This document shows positions 54,486-64,000 of a DNA stretch of 64,000 bases, one piece after another. The notes beneath the pieces were generated by a model that ran no database searches, was not told the DNA's origin, and saw nothing but the letters and a program-made list of their open reading frames with translations. How positions within the stretch are numbered: the stretch's first letter is position 1; each line of letters opens with the position of its first letter. This DNA comes from Magnetospirillum fulvum MGU-K5 (GTDB lineage: Bacteria; Pseudomonadota; Alphaproteobacteria; Rhodospirillales; Magnetospirillaceae), in contig NZ_AQPH01000010.1 in NCBI RefSeq assembly GCF_000442515.1, positions 1-64,000 of the forward strand. Direction: 5' to 3'. The translations under genes were made by a program, and so were the position numbers.

Positions 54486-56135
54486 GTGACCCAACAGACG
54501 TTGACCGCCCCGCCTGGATTTTTGACGCGGGAGCGGACGATCGCGCCCCCGGGCTATAACCGCTGGCTGGTGCCGCCCGCTGCTCTGGCGATTCATCTGT
54601 GCATCGGCATGGCCTATGGATTTTCGGTGTTCTGGTTGCCGCTGTCACGGGCGGTCGGCATCACCGAACCGGTGGCCTGCCCGCGCGATTACAGCTTCCT
54701 CCAGGAGGTGCTCGCCACTGGCTGTGACTGGAAGATTTCTCTGCTGGGCTGGATGTACACCCTGTTCTTCGTCTTCCTTGGCTCGTCGGCGGCATTGTGG
54801 GGCGGCTGGCTCGAACGGGCCGGTCCGCGCATGGCCGGAATCGTTTCCGCCTGCTGCTGGTGCGGCGGTCTGTTGATTTCGGCGCTGGGGGTCAAGACCC
54901 ACCAGATCTGGCTGATGTGGCTGGGATCGGGAGTGATCGGCGGAATCGGCCTTGGGCTCGGCTATATCTCGCCGGTTTCGACCCTCATCAAATGGTTTCC
55001 CGACCGGCGCGGGATGGCCACCGGAATGGCGATCATGGGCTTTGGCGGGGGCGCGATGATCGGCGCGCCCCTGGCCGACCAGTTGATGCGCGCCTTCGCC
55101 ACCCCGAGTTCGGTCGGGGTGTGGGAAACCTTCGTCGCTCTGGCCATGATCTATTTCGTCTTCATGATGGCCGGGGCACTGGGCTATCGCGTTCCGGCCG
55201 AGGGGTGGACGCCCGCCGGGTGGTCTCCGTCAGCCGATCGCGGCCGGAACGGGCTAATCACGACGCGCCACGTCCATCTCGACGTAGCCTGGAAAACCCG
55301 GCAATTCTGGCTGGTATGGGCGGTGCTGTGTCTTAACGTCACCGCCGGAATCGGCATCCTCGGCATGGCCTCGCCGTTGTTGCAGGAGGTGTTCGGCGGT
55401 CATCTGATCGGCCTCGATCTCGGTTTTGCCGAATTGTCCACCGCACAGAAGGCCCAAATCGCCGCTGTCGCGGCCGGCTTCACCGGGCTGTTGTCGCTGT
55501 TCAACATCGGCGGGCGATTCTTCTGGGCCTCGCTGTCCGACCGGATCGGGCGCAAGCCGACCTATGCCATCTTCTTCGTGCTGGGCATCCTGCTTTACGG
55601 TGCGGTGCCATGGACGGCGCAGAGCGGCAGTATGGCTCTGTTCGTCGTCGCTTTCTGTCTGATCCTGTCGATGTATGGGGGCGGTTTTGCTGCCATTCCG
55701 GCCTATCTCGCCGACATGTTCGGCACCAAAATGGTGGGAGCGATCCATGGCCGCCTGCTGACCGCCTGGGCCACCGCCGGGGTGCTGGGGCCTGTGCTGG
55801 TCAATTATATCCGCGAATACCAGCTCGAGCAGGGCGTCCCCCGCGCCGAAGCCTATACGGTGACGATGTATATCCTGGCCGGTCTGCTGGGGCTTGGCTT
55901 CCTCTGCAACGCAATGATCACCTCGGTCCATCATCGTCATCACATGACGGAGGAGGAACTCGCCGAGAAACAAGGTGCCGACGATACCCACCAGCATTTC
56001 GTCACTGACGTCGCCGCGTTGGGCGAAGAGGTCCGCCATTCCTGGAAGGTGACGCTGGCCTGGGCAGCGGTATGGATTCCGATCGGATGGGGGGTATGGA
56101 TGACGATGCGCAAGGCGGTGTTACTGTTCCAGTAA
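54486..56135 (+). CDS. MFS transporter, oxalate/formate antiporter (OFA) family
   Basis: A 549-residue inner-membrane carrier with about 12 helices and a long periplasmic loop after TM1. Motifs: HLCIGMAYGFSVFWLPL in TM1, the MFS-type loop WFPDRRGMATGMAIMGFGGG, SLSDRIGRKPTYAIFF, and MYGGGFAAIPAYLADMFG, characteristic of OxlT-like proteins. The start is GTG 54486, preceded by AAGGGAG. Substrate is likely a small organic acid; it is not neighboured by oxalate or formate genes. It converges on dnaE with an 18-bp gap. Confidence 0.88.
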   Translation: MTQQTLTAPPGFLTRERTIAPPGYNRWLVPPAALAIHLCIGMAYGFSVFWLPLSRAVGITEPVACPRDYSFLQEVLATGCDWKISLLGWMYTLFFVFLGSSAALWGGWLERAGPRMAGIVSACCWCGGLLISALGVKTHQIWLMWLGSGVIGGIGLGLGYISPVSTLIKWFPDRRGMATGMAIMGFGGGAMIGAPLADQLMRAFATPSSVGVWETFVALAMIYFVFMMAGALGYRVPAEGWTPAGWSPSADRGRNGLITTRHVHLDVAWKTRQFWLVWAVLCLNVTAGIGILGMASPLLQEVFGGHLIGLDLGFAELSTAQKAQIAAVAAGFTGLLSLFNIGGRFFWASLSDRIGRKPTYAIFFVLGILLYGAVPWTAQSGSMALFVVAFCLILSMYGGGFAAIPAYLADMFGTKMVGAIHGRLLTAWATAGVLGPVLVNYIREYQLEQGVPRAEAYTVTMYILAGLLGLGFLCNAMITSVHHRHHMTEEELAEKQGADDTHQHFVTDVAALGEEVRHSWKVTLAWAAVWIPIGWGVWMTMRKAVLLFQ

Positions 56136-56153
56136 TCGTTTGCCTGTGCCCGG

Positions 56154-59100
56154 CTAAATCTCCTCGACTTCGGCGATCCCAGCGATCGAACGCAGCGACA
56201 GCATGAAGGCCGGGGTGATCGCGATTGTCGATTTCAGCCCCATTTCGACCTCGCGCCCATCGATCCGGGCGACGATCGCGACACGGTTGCGGCCACGTCC
56301 CACACCGTCGATCAGGTCGCGTAGCGCCGGAATCGCGGCATCGTCTTCGAGGAAGACACGGATTCCGGCGGCGGCCTTGGCCGCTTCCTGATCGAGTGAG
56401 GCAATGCGCTGGCAGGTCATCCGCAATTGCTCTTCTTCAAGCTTGGCGTCAACCTCCAGCAGCAAGGCTCCGCCCGCCTCAAGCAACTCGCGTGCGGCGG
56501 CCAAAGTCTCGGAAAAGCAGGTGACCTCGAACAGGCCTGAGGAATCCGAAAATTGCAGGAAGGCATAGCGCGACCCCTTGGCCGAGACCCGCTCCTGTTT
56601 CGACAGCAACGACCCGGCCAACCGCACCCGCCCCTTGCCCCCGGCCATCAGGTGACGCGGCAATTCCGCGACCTTCAGGACGTTGAGGCGCTTCAGACTC
56701 TTGGCGAACGCGTCGAGCGGATGGGCGGAGAGATAAAATCCGACCGACTCGAACTCCATGTTGAGCTTCTCGTGCGGCGACCAGTCGGGACCAGCCTCCA
56801 GCTTCAGCGTCGGCTGATCGGTTCCCCCTAACAAACTCATCTGGCTGCTGTTGCGGTCCTCAGCGGCTTGGGCGGCGGTGCGGACCAGGGTGTCGGCATT
56901 GCGGAACAGACGTCCCCGATTACGGTCGATCGAATCGAACACGCCCGCCTTGATCAGGTTTTCGAGTTGGCGGCGATTGATCAGGCGGGCATCCATTCGG
57001 GCGACGAAATCGGACAGATCGCGGAAACGCTCGCCGCGATCACGCTCGTCGATCAGTGCCTTCATCGCCCCTTCGCCGACATTCTTCAGCGCGGCCAGGG
57101 CATAACGCACCGCCGAACGACCATCGGCAACCCGCTCGACCGCGAAATCGGCGCGCGAGGTATTGATATCGGGCGGCAACAGCGGAATGCTTAACCGATC
57201 CAGCTCCTGGCGCAGGCCGTTCAGCTTGTCGGTGTTGTTCATGTCATAGGTCATCGTCGCGGCCATGAACTCGGCCGGATAATTGGCCTTCAACCACGCG
57301 GTCTGATAGGCAATCAGGGCATAGGCGGCGGCGTGCGATTTGTTAAAGCCGTATTCGGCGAACTTCGCGACCTTGTCGAAGATCATCGAGGCCTGAGCTC
57401 CGTCGACTCCCCGCGCCACCGCGCCATCGACGAATTGCTTGCGCTGGGCTTCCATCTCCTCGCGGATTTTCTTACCCATCGCTCGGCGCAACAGATCGGC
57501 GCCGCCCAGCGAATAGCCCGACAGGACCTGGGCGATCTGCATCACCTGTTCCTGATAGACCATGATCCCGAAGGTTTCGGTCAGAATCGGTTCAAGCAGC
57601 GGATGCATGTAATCCGGCGTCTCGGTGCCGTGCTTACAGGCGATGTAACGCGGAATCTGGTCCATCGGGCCGGGGCGGTACAGCGCCACTACCGCGATTA
57701 GATCCTCCAGACGGTTCGGTCCCATCTTGCGCAGCACGTCGCGCATGCCCGAACTTTCCAACTGGAACACACCGGCGGTATCGCCCCGTGTCAGCATCTC
57801 GTAGGTGCGGGTATCGTCCAGAGGAATCGCGGAAAGATCGACCTCTATCCCACTGGTATTCTTGATGTGTCGGACGGCGGTCTGCATCACCGACAGGGTT
57901 TTAAGGCCGAGGAAGTCGAACTTGACCAGACCGGCGGATTCCACCCACTTCATGTTGAACTGGGTCACCGGCATGTCCGAGCGCGGATCGCGATAGAGCG
58001 GAACCAACTCGTCCAGATGGCGGTCGCCAATCACGACACCGGCGGCATGGGTCGAGGCGTGGCGGAACAATCCCTCGAGCTTCATTGCCAGATCAAGGAG
58101 TTGCCCGACAGTCTCGTCACGCTCCTTCATCTCTTTCAGCAGCGGCTCGCTCTCCAGCGCCTGTTCCAGCGTGACCGGATTGGCTGGATTATTGGGCACC
58201 AGCTTGCACAGGCGATCAACCTGCCCATAGGGCATCTGCAACACCCGGCCGACGTCGCGCAGCACGGCGCGGGCCTGGAGCTTACCAAAGGTGATGATCT
58301 GGGCGACCTGGGCGTAGCCGTAACGCTCCTGGACATAACGGATCGTCTCTTCGCGGCGGTCCTGACAGAAATCGATATCGAAGTCAGGCATCGAGACGCG
58401 TTCGGGGTTCAAGAACCGCTCGAACAGCAGCCCCCAGCGCAGCGGATCGAGATCGGTGATGGTCAATGCCCAGGCCACCACCGAACCGGCACCGGACCCA
58501 CGGCCCGGCCCGACCGGAATCCCATGCGCTTTCGACCATTGAATGAAGTCGGAAACGATCAGGAAGTAGCCGGGAAAGCCCATCTGATTGATGATGCCCA
58601 GCTCGTATTCCGTCCGCTCGCGATAGGGCCGGGCGATCTCGGCGCGTTCCTCGTCGGTCATGCCGGGGCGGAAGACATGCTTCCACATCCGCTTTTCCAG
58701 ACCGTCCAAGGTCATTTTGCGCAGCACTTCCGGCTCGGTCAGTCCATCCATATGAAAGGGAGGCAAGATCGGCTTGCGCTTGGTCACCATGAAGGCGCAG
58801 CGGCGCGCCACCACCAGAGTGTTGTCGATCGCCTCGGGGAGATCCTGGAACAGCTCCCGCATCTCGGCAGGCGACTTGAAATAATGCTCCGGGGTCAGGC
58901 GGCGTCGATTATCCTCGGCGACATAGGTACCGTCGGCGATGCAGATCAGGGCGTCGTGAGCCCGATACATGCCGCGATCGACGAAATAGGGCTCGTTGGT
59001 GGCGACCAGGGGCAGATCGAAACGATAAGCCAGATCGATCAGGGCCGGTTCGATCCGGTCCTCGACCTCCAGACCATGGCGCATCACCTCGACATAAAGC

Positions 59101-59618
59101 CGCCCGGAAAAGGCTTGTGCGAGCCGGTTCAGCAGGGCCTCGGCCTTCTCGCCCTGCCCTTCGGCCAGCAAGCGTCCAATCGGCCCGGCCGGGCCGCCGG
59201 TCAGGCAGATCAACCCGCCCGATCGCTCCTCCAGGTCTTCGACCGCGACCTGGGGAATTTCGCCGCCCTCGGTCTCCAGGAACGCCTTCGAAACGAGTTT
59301 CAGGAGGTTGAGGTAGCCCGCCTCACTCTGGCACAGCAACACCAGCGGGTCGGGATCGGGCCGCCGTCCGTCGCGGGTGGGCGCGGCATCCTCGCGGCGG
59401 ATCGCCAGTTGCACCCCGATGATCGGCTGGATGCCAGCATCGGCGCAATAGGTCGAAAATTCCAACGCACCGAACAGATTGCCGGTATCGGTGATCGCCA
59501 CCGCTGGCATCGCCATCTTCTCGCACGCCTTGACCAATTGCTTGATCTTGATCGCACCTTCCGACAGCGAATAGGCGGTATGAACGCGAAGGTGGACGAA
59601 ATCGGCACACGCGGCCAC
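56154..59618 (-). CDS. dnaE: DNA polymerase III alpha subunit
   Basis: The replicative polymerase catalytic subunit. The 1154-residue product has an N-terminal PHP domain (VHLRVHTAYSLSEGA, AITDTGNLFGALEF), the family C palm with the catalytic Asp pair in MPDFDIDFC, GRGSGAGSVVAW, fingers with FNKSHAAAYALIAYQTAWLKA, tandem HhH, and an OB domain toward the C-terminus. The start is GTG 59618 with CGGAGA upstream. It is the last gene of proS-lolF-lolD-dnaE, 51 bp after lolD. Confidence 0.97.
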   Translation of the reverse strand: MAACADFVHLRVHTAYSLSEGAIKIKQLVKACEKMAMPAVAITDTGNLFGALEFSTYCADAGIQPIIGVQLAIRREDAAPTRDGRRPDPDPLVLLCQSEAGYLNLLKLVSKAFLETEGGEIPQVAVEDLEERSGGLICLTGGPAGPIGRLLAEGQGEKAEALLNRLAQAFSGRLYVEVMRHGLEVEDRIEPALIDLAYRFDLPLVATNEPYFVDRGMYRAHDALICIADGTYVAEDNRRRLTPEHYFKSPAEMRELFQDLPEAIDNTLVVARRCAFMVTKRKPILPPFHMDGLTEPEVLRKMTLDGLEKRMWKHVFRPGMTDEERAEIARPYRERTEYELGIINQMGFPGYFLIVSDFIQWSKAHGIPVGPGRGSGAGSVVAWALTITDLDPLRWGLLFERFLNPERVSMPDFDIDFCQDRREETIRYVQERYGYAQVAQIITFGKLQARAVLRDVGRVLQMPYGQVDRLCKLVPNNPANPVTLEQALESEPLLKEMKERDETVGQLLDLAMKLEGLFRHASTHAAGVVIGDRHLDELVPLYRDPRSDMPVTQFNMKWVESAGLVKFDFLGLKTLSVMQTAVRHIKNTSGIEVDLSAIPLDDTRTYEMLTRGDTAGVFQLESSGMRDVLRKMGPNRLEDLIAVVALYRPGPMDQIPRYIACKHGTETPDYMHPLLEPILTETFGIMVYQEQVMQIAQVLSGYSLGGADLLRRAMGKKIREEMEAQRKQFVDGAVARGVDGAQASMIFDKVAKFAEYGFNKSHAAAYALIAYQTAWLKANYPAEFMAATMTYDMNNTDKLNGLRQELDRLSIPLLPPDINTSRADFAVERVADGRSAVRYALAALKNVGEGAMKALIDERDRGERFRDLSDFVARMDARLINRRQLENLIKAGVFDSIDRNRGRLFRNADTLVRTAAQAAEDRNSSQMSLLGGTDQPTLKLEAGPDWSPHEKLNMEFESVGFYLSAHPLDAFAKSLKRLNVLKVAELPRHLMAGGKGRVRLAGSLLSKQERVSAKGSRYAFLQFSDSSGLFEVTCFSETLAAARELLEAGGALLLEVDAKLEEEQLRMTCQRIASLDQEAAKAAAGIRVFLEDDAAIPALRDLIDGVGRGRNRVAIVARIDGREVEMGLKSTIAITPAFMLSLRSIAGIAEVEEI

Positions 59619-59669
59619 GGGCGTATCTCCGCACGTTGAAGATGGAAGCGGGACGGGAGGCGGAGGCCC

Positions 59670-60359
59670 TTATCCCGCGACCAACTGGCCGTCCCGGAGC
59701 GTCACCACCCGATCCATCCGTTGGGCCAGATCGGGATTGTGGGTAGCAATCAACGCCGCGACCCCGGTTCCGCGCACCAGGGCGATCAGTTCGGCAAAGA
59801 CGGATTCGGCGGTATGGGGATCGAGATTGCCGGTCGGTTCGTCGGCCAGCAGAACCCTGGGCCCGTTGGCAAGGGCACGACAGATCGCCACCCGCTGCTG
59901 CTCGCCGCCGGACAATTGGCCGGGGCGATGATCGGCGCGGTTGGCCAGCCCCATCCGGTCGAGCAGGTCCATCGCCTTCTCCCGCGCCTGCCCCTTGGCG
60001 ATTCCGGCAATCATCTGCGGCAGGATCACGTTCTCGACGGCGGAAAATTCCGGCAGCAGGTGATGGAACTGATAGACAAACCCAAGATGGAGCCGACGCA
60101 GACGGGTCCGCTCGGCCTCGCTTTGGTCTCCAGCGGAAATCCCGGCCAGGAAGACCTCGCCCTGATCGGGGTGCTCCAGCAACCCGGCGATGTGCAGCAG
60201 GGTCGACTTCCCTGCCCCCGATGGCCCGACCAGGGCGACGATCTCGCCGCTCTGGATTTCGAGATCGGCCCCGCGCAGCACATCAAGGACGTCTTTGCCC
60301 TGGCTGAAGCGGCGACGGATGCCGGACAGCCGCAATCCCTCGGTCAGGGCCTTACTCAT
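59670..60359 (-). CDS. lolD: Lipoprotein-releasing ABC transporter ATPase LolD
   Basis: The ATPase that powers extraction of outer-membrane lipoproteins from the inner membrane toward LolA. The 229-residue product has Walker [10 protein letters not shown], the Q-loop [16 protein letters not shown], signature [15 protein letters not shown], Walker [13 protein letters not shown] and H-loop ATHNPDL. It overlaps lolF by 8 bp. Confidence 0.95.
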   Translation of the reverse strand: MSKALTEGLRLSGIRRRFSQGKDVLDVLRGADLEIQSGEIVALVGPSGAGKSTLLHIAGLLEHPDQGEVFLAGISAGDQSEAERTRLRRLHLGFVYQFHHLLPEFSAVENVILPQMIAGIAKGQAREKAMDLLDRMGLANRADHRPGQLSGGEQQRVAICRALANGPRVLLADEPTGNLDPHTAESVFAELIALVRGTGVAALIATHNPDLAQRMDRVVTLRDGQLVAG

Positions 60360-61599
60360 AGCGCAATGCCTCCACCGGATCGAGCCGCGCCGCCCGCCAG
60401 GACGGATAGATCGTCGCGGCGAACGACAGTCCCAACGCCATCAGCACCACCGTGACCACCTCGCCGGTTTCGACGCGGGCGGGAAGTTGGGTCAGGAAGT
60501 AGATTTCGGCGGCGAACAGCTCGCGACCGATGATCGATTGAATGAACTGACGGATCGCCTCGATATGGGTGGCGAACCAGACACCCAGAACGGTACCGAA
60601 CACGGTCCCGGCTACTCCGACCGAGGCCCCGGACAAGAAGAAGATGCGCATGATCATCCCCCGCGTCGCCCCCATCGTCCGCAGGATCGCAATGTCGCGT
60701 CCCTTATCCTTCACCAGCATGATCAGGCTGGAGATGATGTTGAACGCGGCGACCAGGATAATCAGGGTCAGGATCAGGAACATCACATTGCGTTCGACCT
60801 GAACCGCATTGAAGAAATTGGCGTTGGATTGCTGCCAGTCATAGATGCGGGCGGAGCCGCCGGTCAGTTCGCTCAATTCGCGCCGGGTCGTCGGCACCCG
60901 GTCGGGCTCGTCAAGGAACACTTCAATCTGGGTCACCGCGTCAGGCAGGCGGAAAAAGGTCTGCGCCGCAGGCAACGGCATGAAGACAAAGCCGGAATCA
61001 TATTCGAACATCCCGACGTTGAAGGTCCCCGCGACACGATAGCCGCGCATCCGGGGCACGGTGCCAAAGGCGGTGGCGCTGCCCTTGGGCGAGATCAGGG
61101 TCACGGTATCGCCGATCGCCACCCCCAGCTTCTCCGCCAGTCGATAGCCGAGCACGACCGAATCCTCTCCGGTGAACTCGGACGGAGCGCCGCGCCAATT
61201 GCGCGAGAAAATCTGGCGGGCCAGCAAGTCTTCGGGCCGGACGCCGCGGACAATCGCGCCGGTGCCGCCACCGCCGGGCGACGAGGCGAACACCTGTCCC
61301 TCGACGGTGGGAATCACCATGGTGACGCCGGTCAATGACCGAATTCGATCCGTCAACGAATCGAATTCGGTCAGCGGAGCCGATGCGCCATAGACCCCGA
61401 TATGGCCGTTGATGCCCAGGATGCGGCCCAGCAATTCATGACGAAAGCCATTCATCACCGCCATCACCACGATCAAGGTGGCGACGCCCAGCCCGATTCC
61501 CGCCAGCGAAAAACCGGCAATGACCGAAATGAAGCCTTCCTTGCGCCGGGCTCGGAGGTAGCGAAACGCGACCATCCGCTCGAACGAACCAAAGATCAT
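60352..61599 (-). CDS. lolF: Lipoprotein-releasing ABC transporter permease LolC/E (LolF type)
   Basis: A four-helix FtsX-like permease of 415 residues: TM1 ([24 protein letters not shown] region), a large periplasmic domain, then three C-terminal helices ([22 protein letters not shown], and two more) with [17 protein letters not shown] at the end. Only one permease gene accompanies lolD, so this is the homodimeric LolF arrangement known from many proteobacteria rather than LolC plus LolE; a second copy elsewhere is not excluded. Confidence 0.9.
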   Translation of the reverse strand: MIFGSFERMVAFRYLRARRKEGFISVIAGFSLAGIGLGVATLIVVMAVMNGFRHELLGRILGINGHIGVYGASAPLTEFDSLTDRIRSLTGVTMVIPTVEGQVFASSPGGGGTGAIVRGVRPEDLLARQIFSRNWRGAPSEFTGEDSVVLGYRLAEKLGVAIGDTVTLISPKGSATAFGTVPRMRGYRVAGTFNVGMFEYDSGFVFMPLPAAQTFFRLPDAVTQIEVFLDEPDRVPTTRRELSELTGGSARIYDWQQSNANFFNAVQVERNVMFLILTLIILVAAFNIISSLIMLVKDKGRDIAILRTMGATRGMIMRIFFLSGASVGVAGTVFGTVLGVWFATHIEAIRQFIQSIIGRELFAAEIYFLTQLPARVETGEVVTVVLMALGLSFAATIYPSWRAARLDPVEALRYE

Positions 61600-61621
61600 C
61601 GGGGACTCCCAAACAGTGGCC

Positions 61622-62911
61622 TTATTCGGCCAGACGGGCCAGAGCCGATTCGGCCGACAGTTCGACCCGCTCGCCGGTCGCGCGGTTCTTCAGTTCGACG
61701 ATCCCGGCGGCAACGCCCTTGGGTCCGACCACCACCTGCCAGGGCAGGCCGATCAGGTCCATATCGGCGAACTTGACCCCGGCACGGTCGTCGCGGTCGT
61801 CGTACAGAGTGTCGATCCCCGCCTTCGCCAACTTGGCGTAAAGGTCGTCGCAGACGGCGTCACAGGCGGCATCGCCGCTCTTCAGATTGATCAGGCCGAC
61901 CTGGAACGGCGCGACCGAGGCGGGCCAGATGATGCCGCGTTCGTCATGGTGGGCTTCGATGATCGCGCCGACCAGACGCGACACGCCGATCCCGTACGAT
62001 CCCATTTCGACTGCGACGGGCTCGCCGTTCGGGCCCTGCACCACTGCATTCATCGCCTTGGAATATTTGGTGCCGAAATAGAAAATGTGACCGACCTCGA
62101 TCCCGCGCGCTTCACGCAACCGTTCCGCAGGCGGAACGCCGGGAGCGCCGGGAACGTGCTTTTCGTCGGTGGCGGCATAGAGGCGGTCAAGCGCTTCCAG
62201 ATCGATTTCGCCCTTCGCCGCCAGTTCGTCATAAGCGACGTCATAGAACACGCCGCTTTCGCCGGTCTCGGCCAGGATGTGGAATTCGTGGGTGAGATTG
62301 CCGCCGATCGCCCCGGAATCCGCCCGCATCGGGATCGCGGTCAATCCCATTCGCTTGAAGGTCTTCAGGTAGGCGGTGAACATCGTCTCGTAAGACTTTT
62401 TCGCGCCTTCGAAATCCAGATCGAAGGAATAGCTGTCCTTCATCAGGAATTCGCGGCCGCGCATCACGCCAAAGCGGGGGCGGACCTCGTCGCGGAACTT
62501 CCACTGGATGTGATAGAGAATCTTCGGCAGGTCGCGGTAGCTCTTGACGTTGTCGCGGAACAGCTGGGTGATCAACTCTTCGTTGGTCGGTCCAAACAGC
62601 ATCTCGCGGTCGTGACGGTCGCGGATGCGCAGCATCTCCTTGCCATAGGCGTCATAGCGCCCGCTCTCGCGCCAGATGTCGGCCGACTGGATCGTCGGCA
62701 TCAGCAATTCCTGAGCACCGGCAGCGTCCTGCTCCTCGCGCACGATCCGTTCGATCCGGCGCAGCACCTTCAGGCCTAACGGCAGCCAAGAATAGATGCC
62801 CGCGGCCGACTGGCGGACCATTCCGGCCCGCAGCATCAGCCGGTGCGAAGCGATCTGAGCCTCGGACGGAGTCTCCTTCAGGGTCGGCAGGAAAAAGCTG
62901 GAACGGCGCAT
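61622..62911 (-). CDS. proS: Prolyl-tRNA synthetase (short bacterial form)
   Basis: A class II synthetase charging tRNA-Pro. At 429 residues it lacks the ~180-residue INS editing domain of the E. coli enzyme, the usual alphaproteobacterial form (deacylation of mischarged tRNA is then done by separate proteins). Motif 2 ([16 protein letters not shown]), the TNEE loop in GPTNEELIT and motif 3 ([14 protein letters not shown]) are present, and a C-terminal anticodon domain follows. First gene of the proS-lolF-lolD-dnaE operon. Confidence 0.96.
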   Translation of the reverse strand: MRRSSFFLPTLKETPSEAQIASHRLMLRAGMVRQSAAGIYSWLPLGLKVLRRIERIVREEQDAAGAQELLMPTIQSADIWRESGRYDAYGKEMLRIRDRHDREMLFGPTNEELITQLFRDNVKSYRDLPKILYHIQWKFRDEVRPRFGVMRGREFLMKDSYSFDLDFEGAKKSYETMFTAYLKTFKRMGLTAIPMRADSGAIGGNLTHEFHILAETGESGVFYDVAYDELAAKGEIDLEALDRLYAATDEKHVPGAPGVPPAERLREARGIEVGHIFYFGTKYSKAMNAVVQGPNGEPVAVEMGSYGIGVSRLVGAIIEAHHDERGIIWPASVAPFQVGLINLKSGDAACDAVCDDLYAKLAKAGIDTLYDDRDDRAGVKFADMDLIGLPWQVVVGPKGVAAGIVELKNRATGERVELSAESALARLAE

Positions 62912-63028
62912 GACGGTCCTCTGGAATCGGGAAAGGCAGGAAAGCGCGGACTTTAGCCCGGATTTCCCGGCCTGTCACGAACCGGGCTGGTCTTTTCCGA
63001 GAATGACGGACGCTGAACCGGCATGACG

Positions 63029-63529
63029 TCAACGCACACCCCGTCGCGCACAAGCCGCAGCCAGAGCGCGCTGGTCATCCAACATCATCGGCTGGTCGTT
63101 GAAGGTAAAGGTATCGCGGGCAAAGTCGTACTTGACCGTGCCGATCTTCGATTGGGTCAGCCCCAACCCCTTGGCGATCCCTTGCGGTGTCGTGATGCCC
63201 TGGCGTTCTTTGTTATAGGTCAGCGGATTGATCGTGATCGGGATTTCCAGCACGTCGGGAACGACACGACGGGCGAAATCGGCCGCGACCGGATCGAGAT
63301 CGGCGGAAACAACCGGACGGCCATGCACATCGACGCCAGGACGATAGGCGACGTCGGCATCGGGGATATGGCGGACCAGTCGCGAACAATCCGGCTTGGA
63401 AATCGTAATCACCAGGGGCGTGTCCGGCATCAGTCGGGTGGGCGCACCGGCAGAAGGCTCCGCCGCCAATGCCGAAGCGGAAACCGAGGCAGCGATGGAG
63501 ATGAACAAGGCCAGCAGACAGCGGAACAT
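63029..63529 (-). CDS. Small exported protein of unknown function
   Basis: A 166-residue protein with a good signal peptide (MFRCLLALFISIAASVS, cleavage near ALA-AEP). The mature part has TPLVITISKPDCSRLVRHIPDADVAYRPG, DPVAADFARRVVPDVLEIPITIN and ends TFNDQPMMLDDQRALAAACA. I do not recognise the family, though it reads like a conserved periplasmic protein. The start is well supported by AAGGAGGG 11 bp upstream of ATG 63529. It is upstream of proS on the same strand, 118 bp away, with no obvious terminator between. Confidence 0.85.
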   Translation of the reverse strand: MFRCLLALFISIAASVSASALAAEPSAGAPTRLMPDTPLVITISKPDCSRLVRHIPDADVAYRPGVDVHGRPVVSADLDPVAADFARRVVPDVLEIPITINPLTYNKERQGITTPQGIAKGLGLTQSKIGTVKYDFARDTFTFNDQPMMLDDQRALAAACARRGVR

Positions 63530-63757
63530 CGCGGAAACCCTCCTTGCATCCTCTGAGCTTGAGGCTTCGACTCTTTCACCTTCGACCGGACTGATAGAAT
63601 ATAAAACAAAAAAAATGAGTGACGATCGGAACAAAGTTGCGTAGCTTTGCCGCCAAGCCCGGTCAACGGGCAAACCATCCAAATCGATGGCCGGTTTTTC
63701 GCTCGGCCCTGGGTTCGGAAGGAAACGTCCCCTGATACGATAGCGGAACCAGGTTAA

Positions 63758-63795
63758 GAAAAAGCGGCGGAATCGGTCTCCCGGTTCCGCCGCTT
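63758..63795 (-). terminator. Intrinsic terminator of the inositol-monophosphatase-family gene
   Basis: On the - strand AAGCGGCGGAA pairs with TTCCGCCGCTT around a 12-base loop and runs into TTTTCTT. It begins 25 bp after the stop at 63820. Confidence 0.9.
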
Positions 63796-63819
63796 CCGTT
63801 ATCGGACATAGGCTTCTGC

Positions 63820-64000
63820 TTACCCGACCAGCAAGGCCCGCAATGACGACCAGCAATCCTGGTCGGGTGCCAACAGCAATCCCCCATGATCGAGCCGGGG
63901 GCGATAGGGATGTCCATCGATCAGACGACCATAGCCGCCTGCTTCAGCGTGGATCAGAACGCCGGCAGCGTGATCCCACGGCATCAGCCGGTGGAAATGG
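63820..64000 (-). CDS. Inositol monophosphatase family protein, 3' end only
   Basis: The last 59 codons of a gene whose start is beyond the window. The visible part contains the family motif PWDHAAGVLIHAEAGG, in which the Asp is a metal ligand, then the C-terminal RLIDGHPYRP segment and GGLLLAPDQ. Members include SuhB/IMPase, CysQ and histidinol-phosphatase (HisN); the fragment does not discriminate. Its stop TAA is at 63820-63822 and an intrinsic terminator follows. Confidence 0.85.
   Translation of the reverse strand, partial: HFHRLMPWDHAAGVLIHAEAGGYGRLIDGHPYRPRLDHGGLLLAPDQDCWSSLRALLVG

Noticed and set aside
57867-59639. A 590-codon frame on the + strand inside dnaE
   Set aside because: Antisense to a secure polymerase gene, with no recognisable motif or start signal.
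61622-62911. ProS as a truncated gene
   Set aside because: The short length reflects absence of the INS editing domain, normal for the alphaproteobacterial form; all catalytic motifs are present.
1-64000. CRISPR arrays, IS elements, integrase or phage modules
   Set aside because: No regularly spaced repeats, transposase or integrase motifs, or phage structural genes were found; the lone lysozyme is not enough to call a prophage.

Overview
The window is a gene-dense, GC-rich chromosomal segment from an alphaproteobacterium, most likely of the Rhodospirillales. Support for this comes from the order tsf-pyrH-frr-uppS-cdsA-dxr-rseP-bamA-skp-lpxD-fabZ-lpxA-lpxI-lpxB, the use of LpxI rather than LpxH, TrmFO, the short ProS without an inserted editing domain, the proS-lolF-lolD-dnaE order, hopanoid genes (hpnC, hpnE, a HpnI-like glycosyltransferase) and Cache-type chemoreceptors. 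The genus cannot be fixed from the sequence. No prophage, transposon, CRISPR array or rRNA operon is visible; the content is mostly core housekeeping.

Layout. 1-13.9 kb: one long + strand translation/envelope operon from EF-Ts through isoprenoid, phospholipid, outer-membrane assembly and lipid A genes, ending with a glyoxalase gene, with many ATGA-type overlaps. 14-15.3 kb: HpnI-like glycosyltransferase behind an operator-like leader. 15.3-19.5 kb: trmFO, small proteins of unknown role (one an internal tandem duplication), a parvulin, an RluE-like pseudouridine synthase and an OmpA-like lipoprotein with an odd tail. 19.8-27.1 kb: uvrA, then two paralogous chemoreceptors flanking a UPF0016/GDT1 cation exporter gene that is preceded by a yybP-ykoY (manganese) riboswitch. 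27.2-32.4 kb: ssb diverging from gyrA-coaD-two cyclophilins, then tRNA-Lys. 32.5-36.8 kb: an orphan phage-type lysozyme, sodB, hpnE, hpnC and a squalene/phytoene-synthase-like gene. 36.9-52 kb: a long - strand series sdhE-mfd-aminotransferase-mltB-rlpA-dacA-tmk-holB-metG-tatD-MBL hydrolase-kef. 52-56.1 kb: recG and an oxalate/formate-type MFS transporter on the + strand. 56.2-62.9 kb: proS-lolF-lolD-dnaE on the - strand. The right edge has a small secreted protein and the 3' end of an inositol-monophosphatase-family gene.

How the genes work together. The first operon couples ribosome function (EF-Ts, RRF), UMP kinase, undecaprenyl-PP and CDP-diacylglycerol synthesis, the MEP pathway, RseP, BamA/Skp and the Raetz pathway up to lipid A disaccharide. 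The - strand centre couples peptidoglycan remodelling (MltB, RlpA, PBP5-type carboxypeptidase) to dTMP kinase, the clamp-loader delta' subunit and MetRS. The right-hand operon combines lipoprotein export (LolDF) with ProRS and the replicative polymerase.

Observations most worth checking: the Mn riboswitch and its ribosome-site hairpin between twin chemoreceptors; an apparent frameshift at a G8 run in the gyrA 3' end that removes an acidic tail; repeated GACAGT/ACTGTC inverted repeats upstream of an OmpA-like lipoprotein gene whose reading frame runs antisense through two neighbours; hpnC-hpnE without hpnD; a tRNA-Lys with a weakened anticodon stem; and 11-bp-phased TTTGTAA repeats before the HpnI-like gene.
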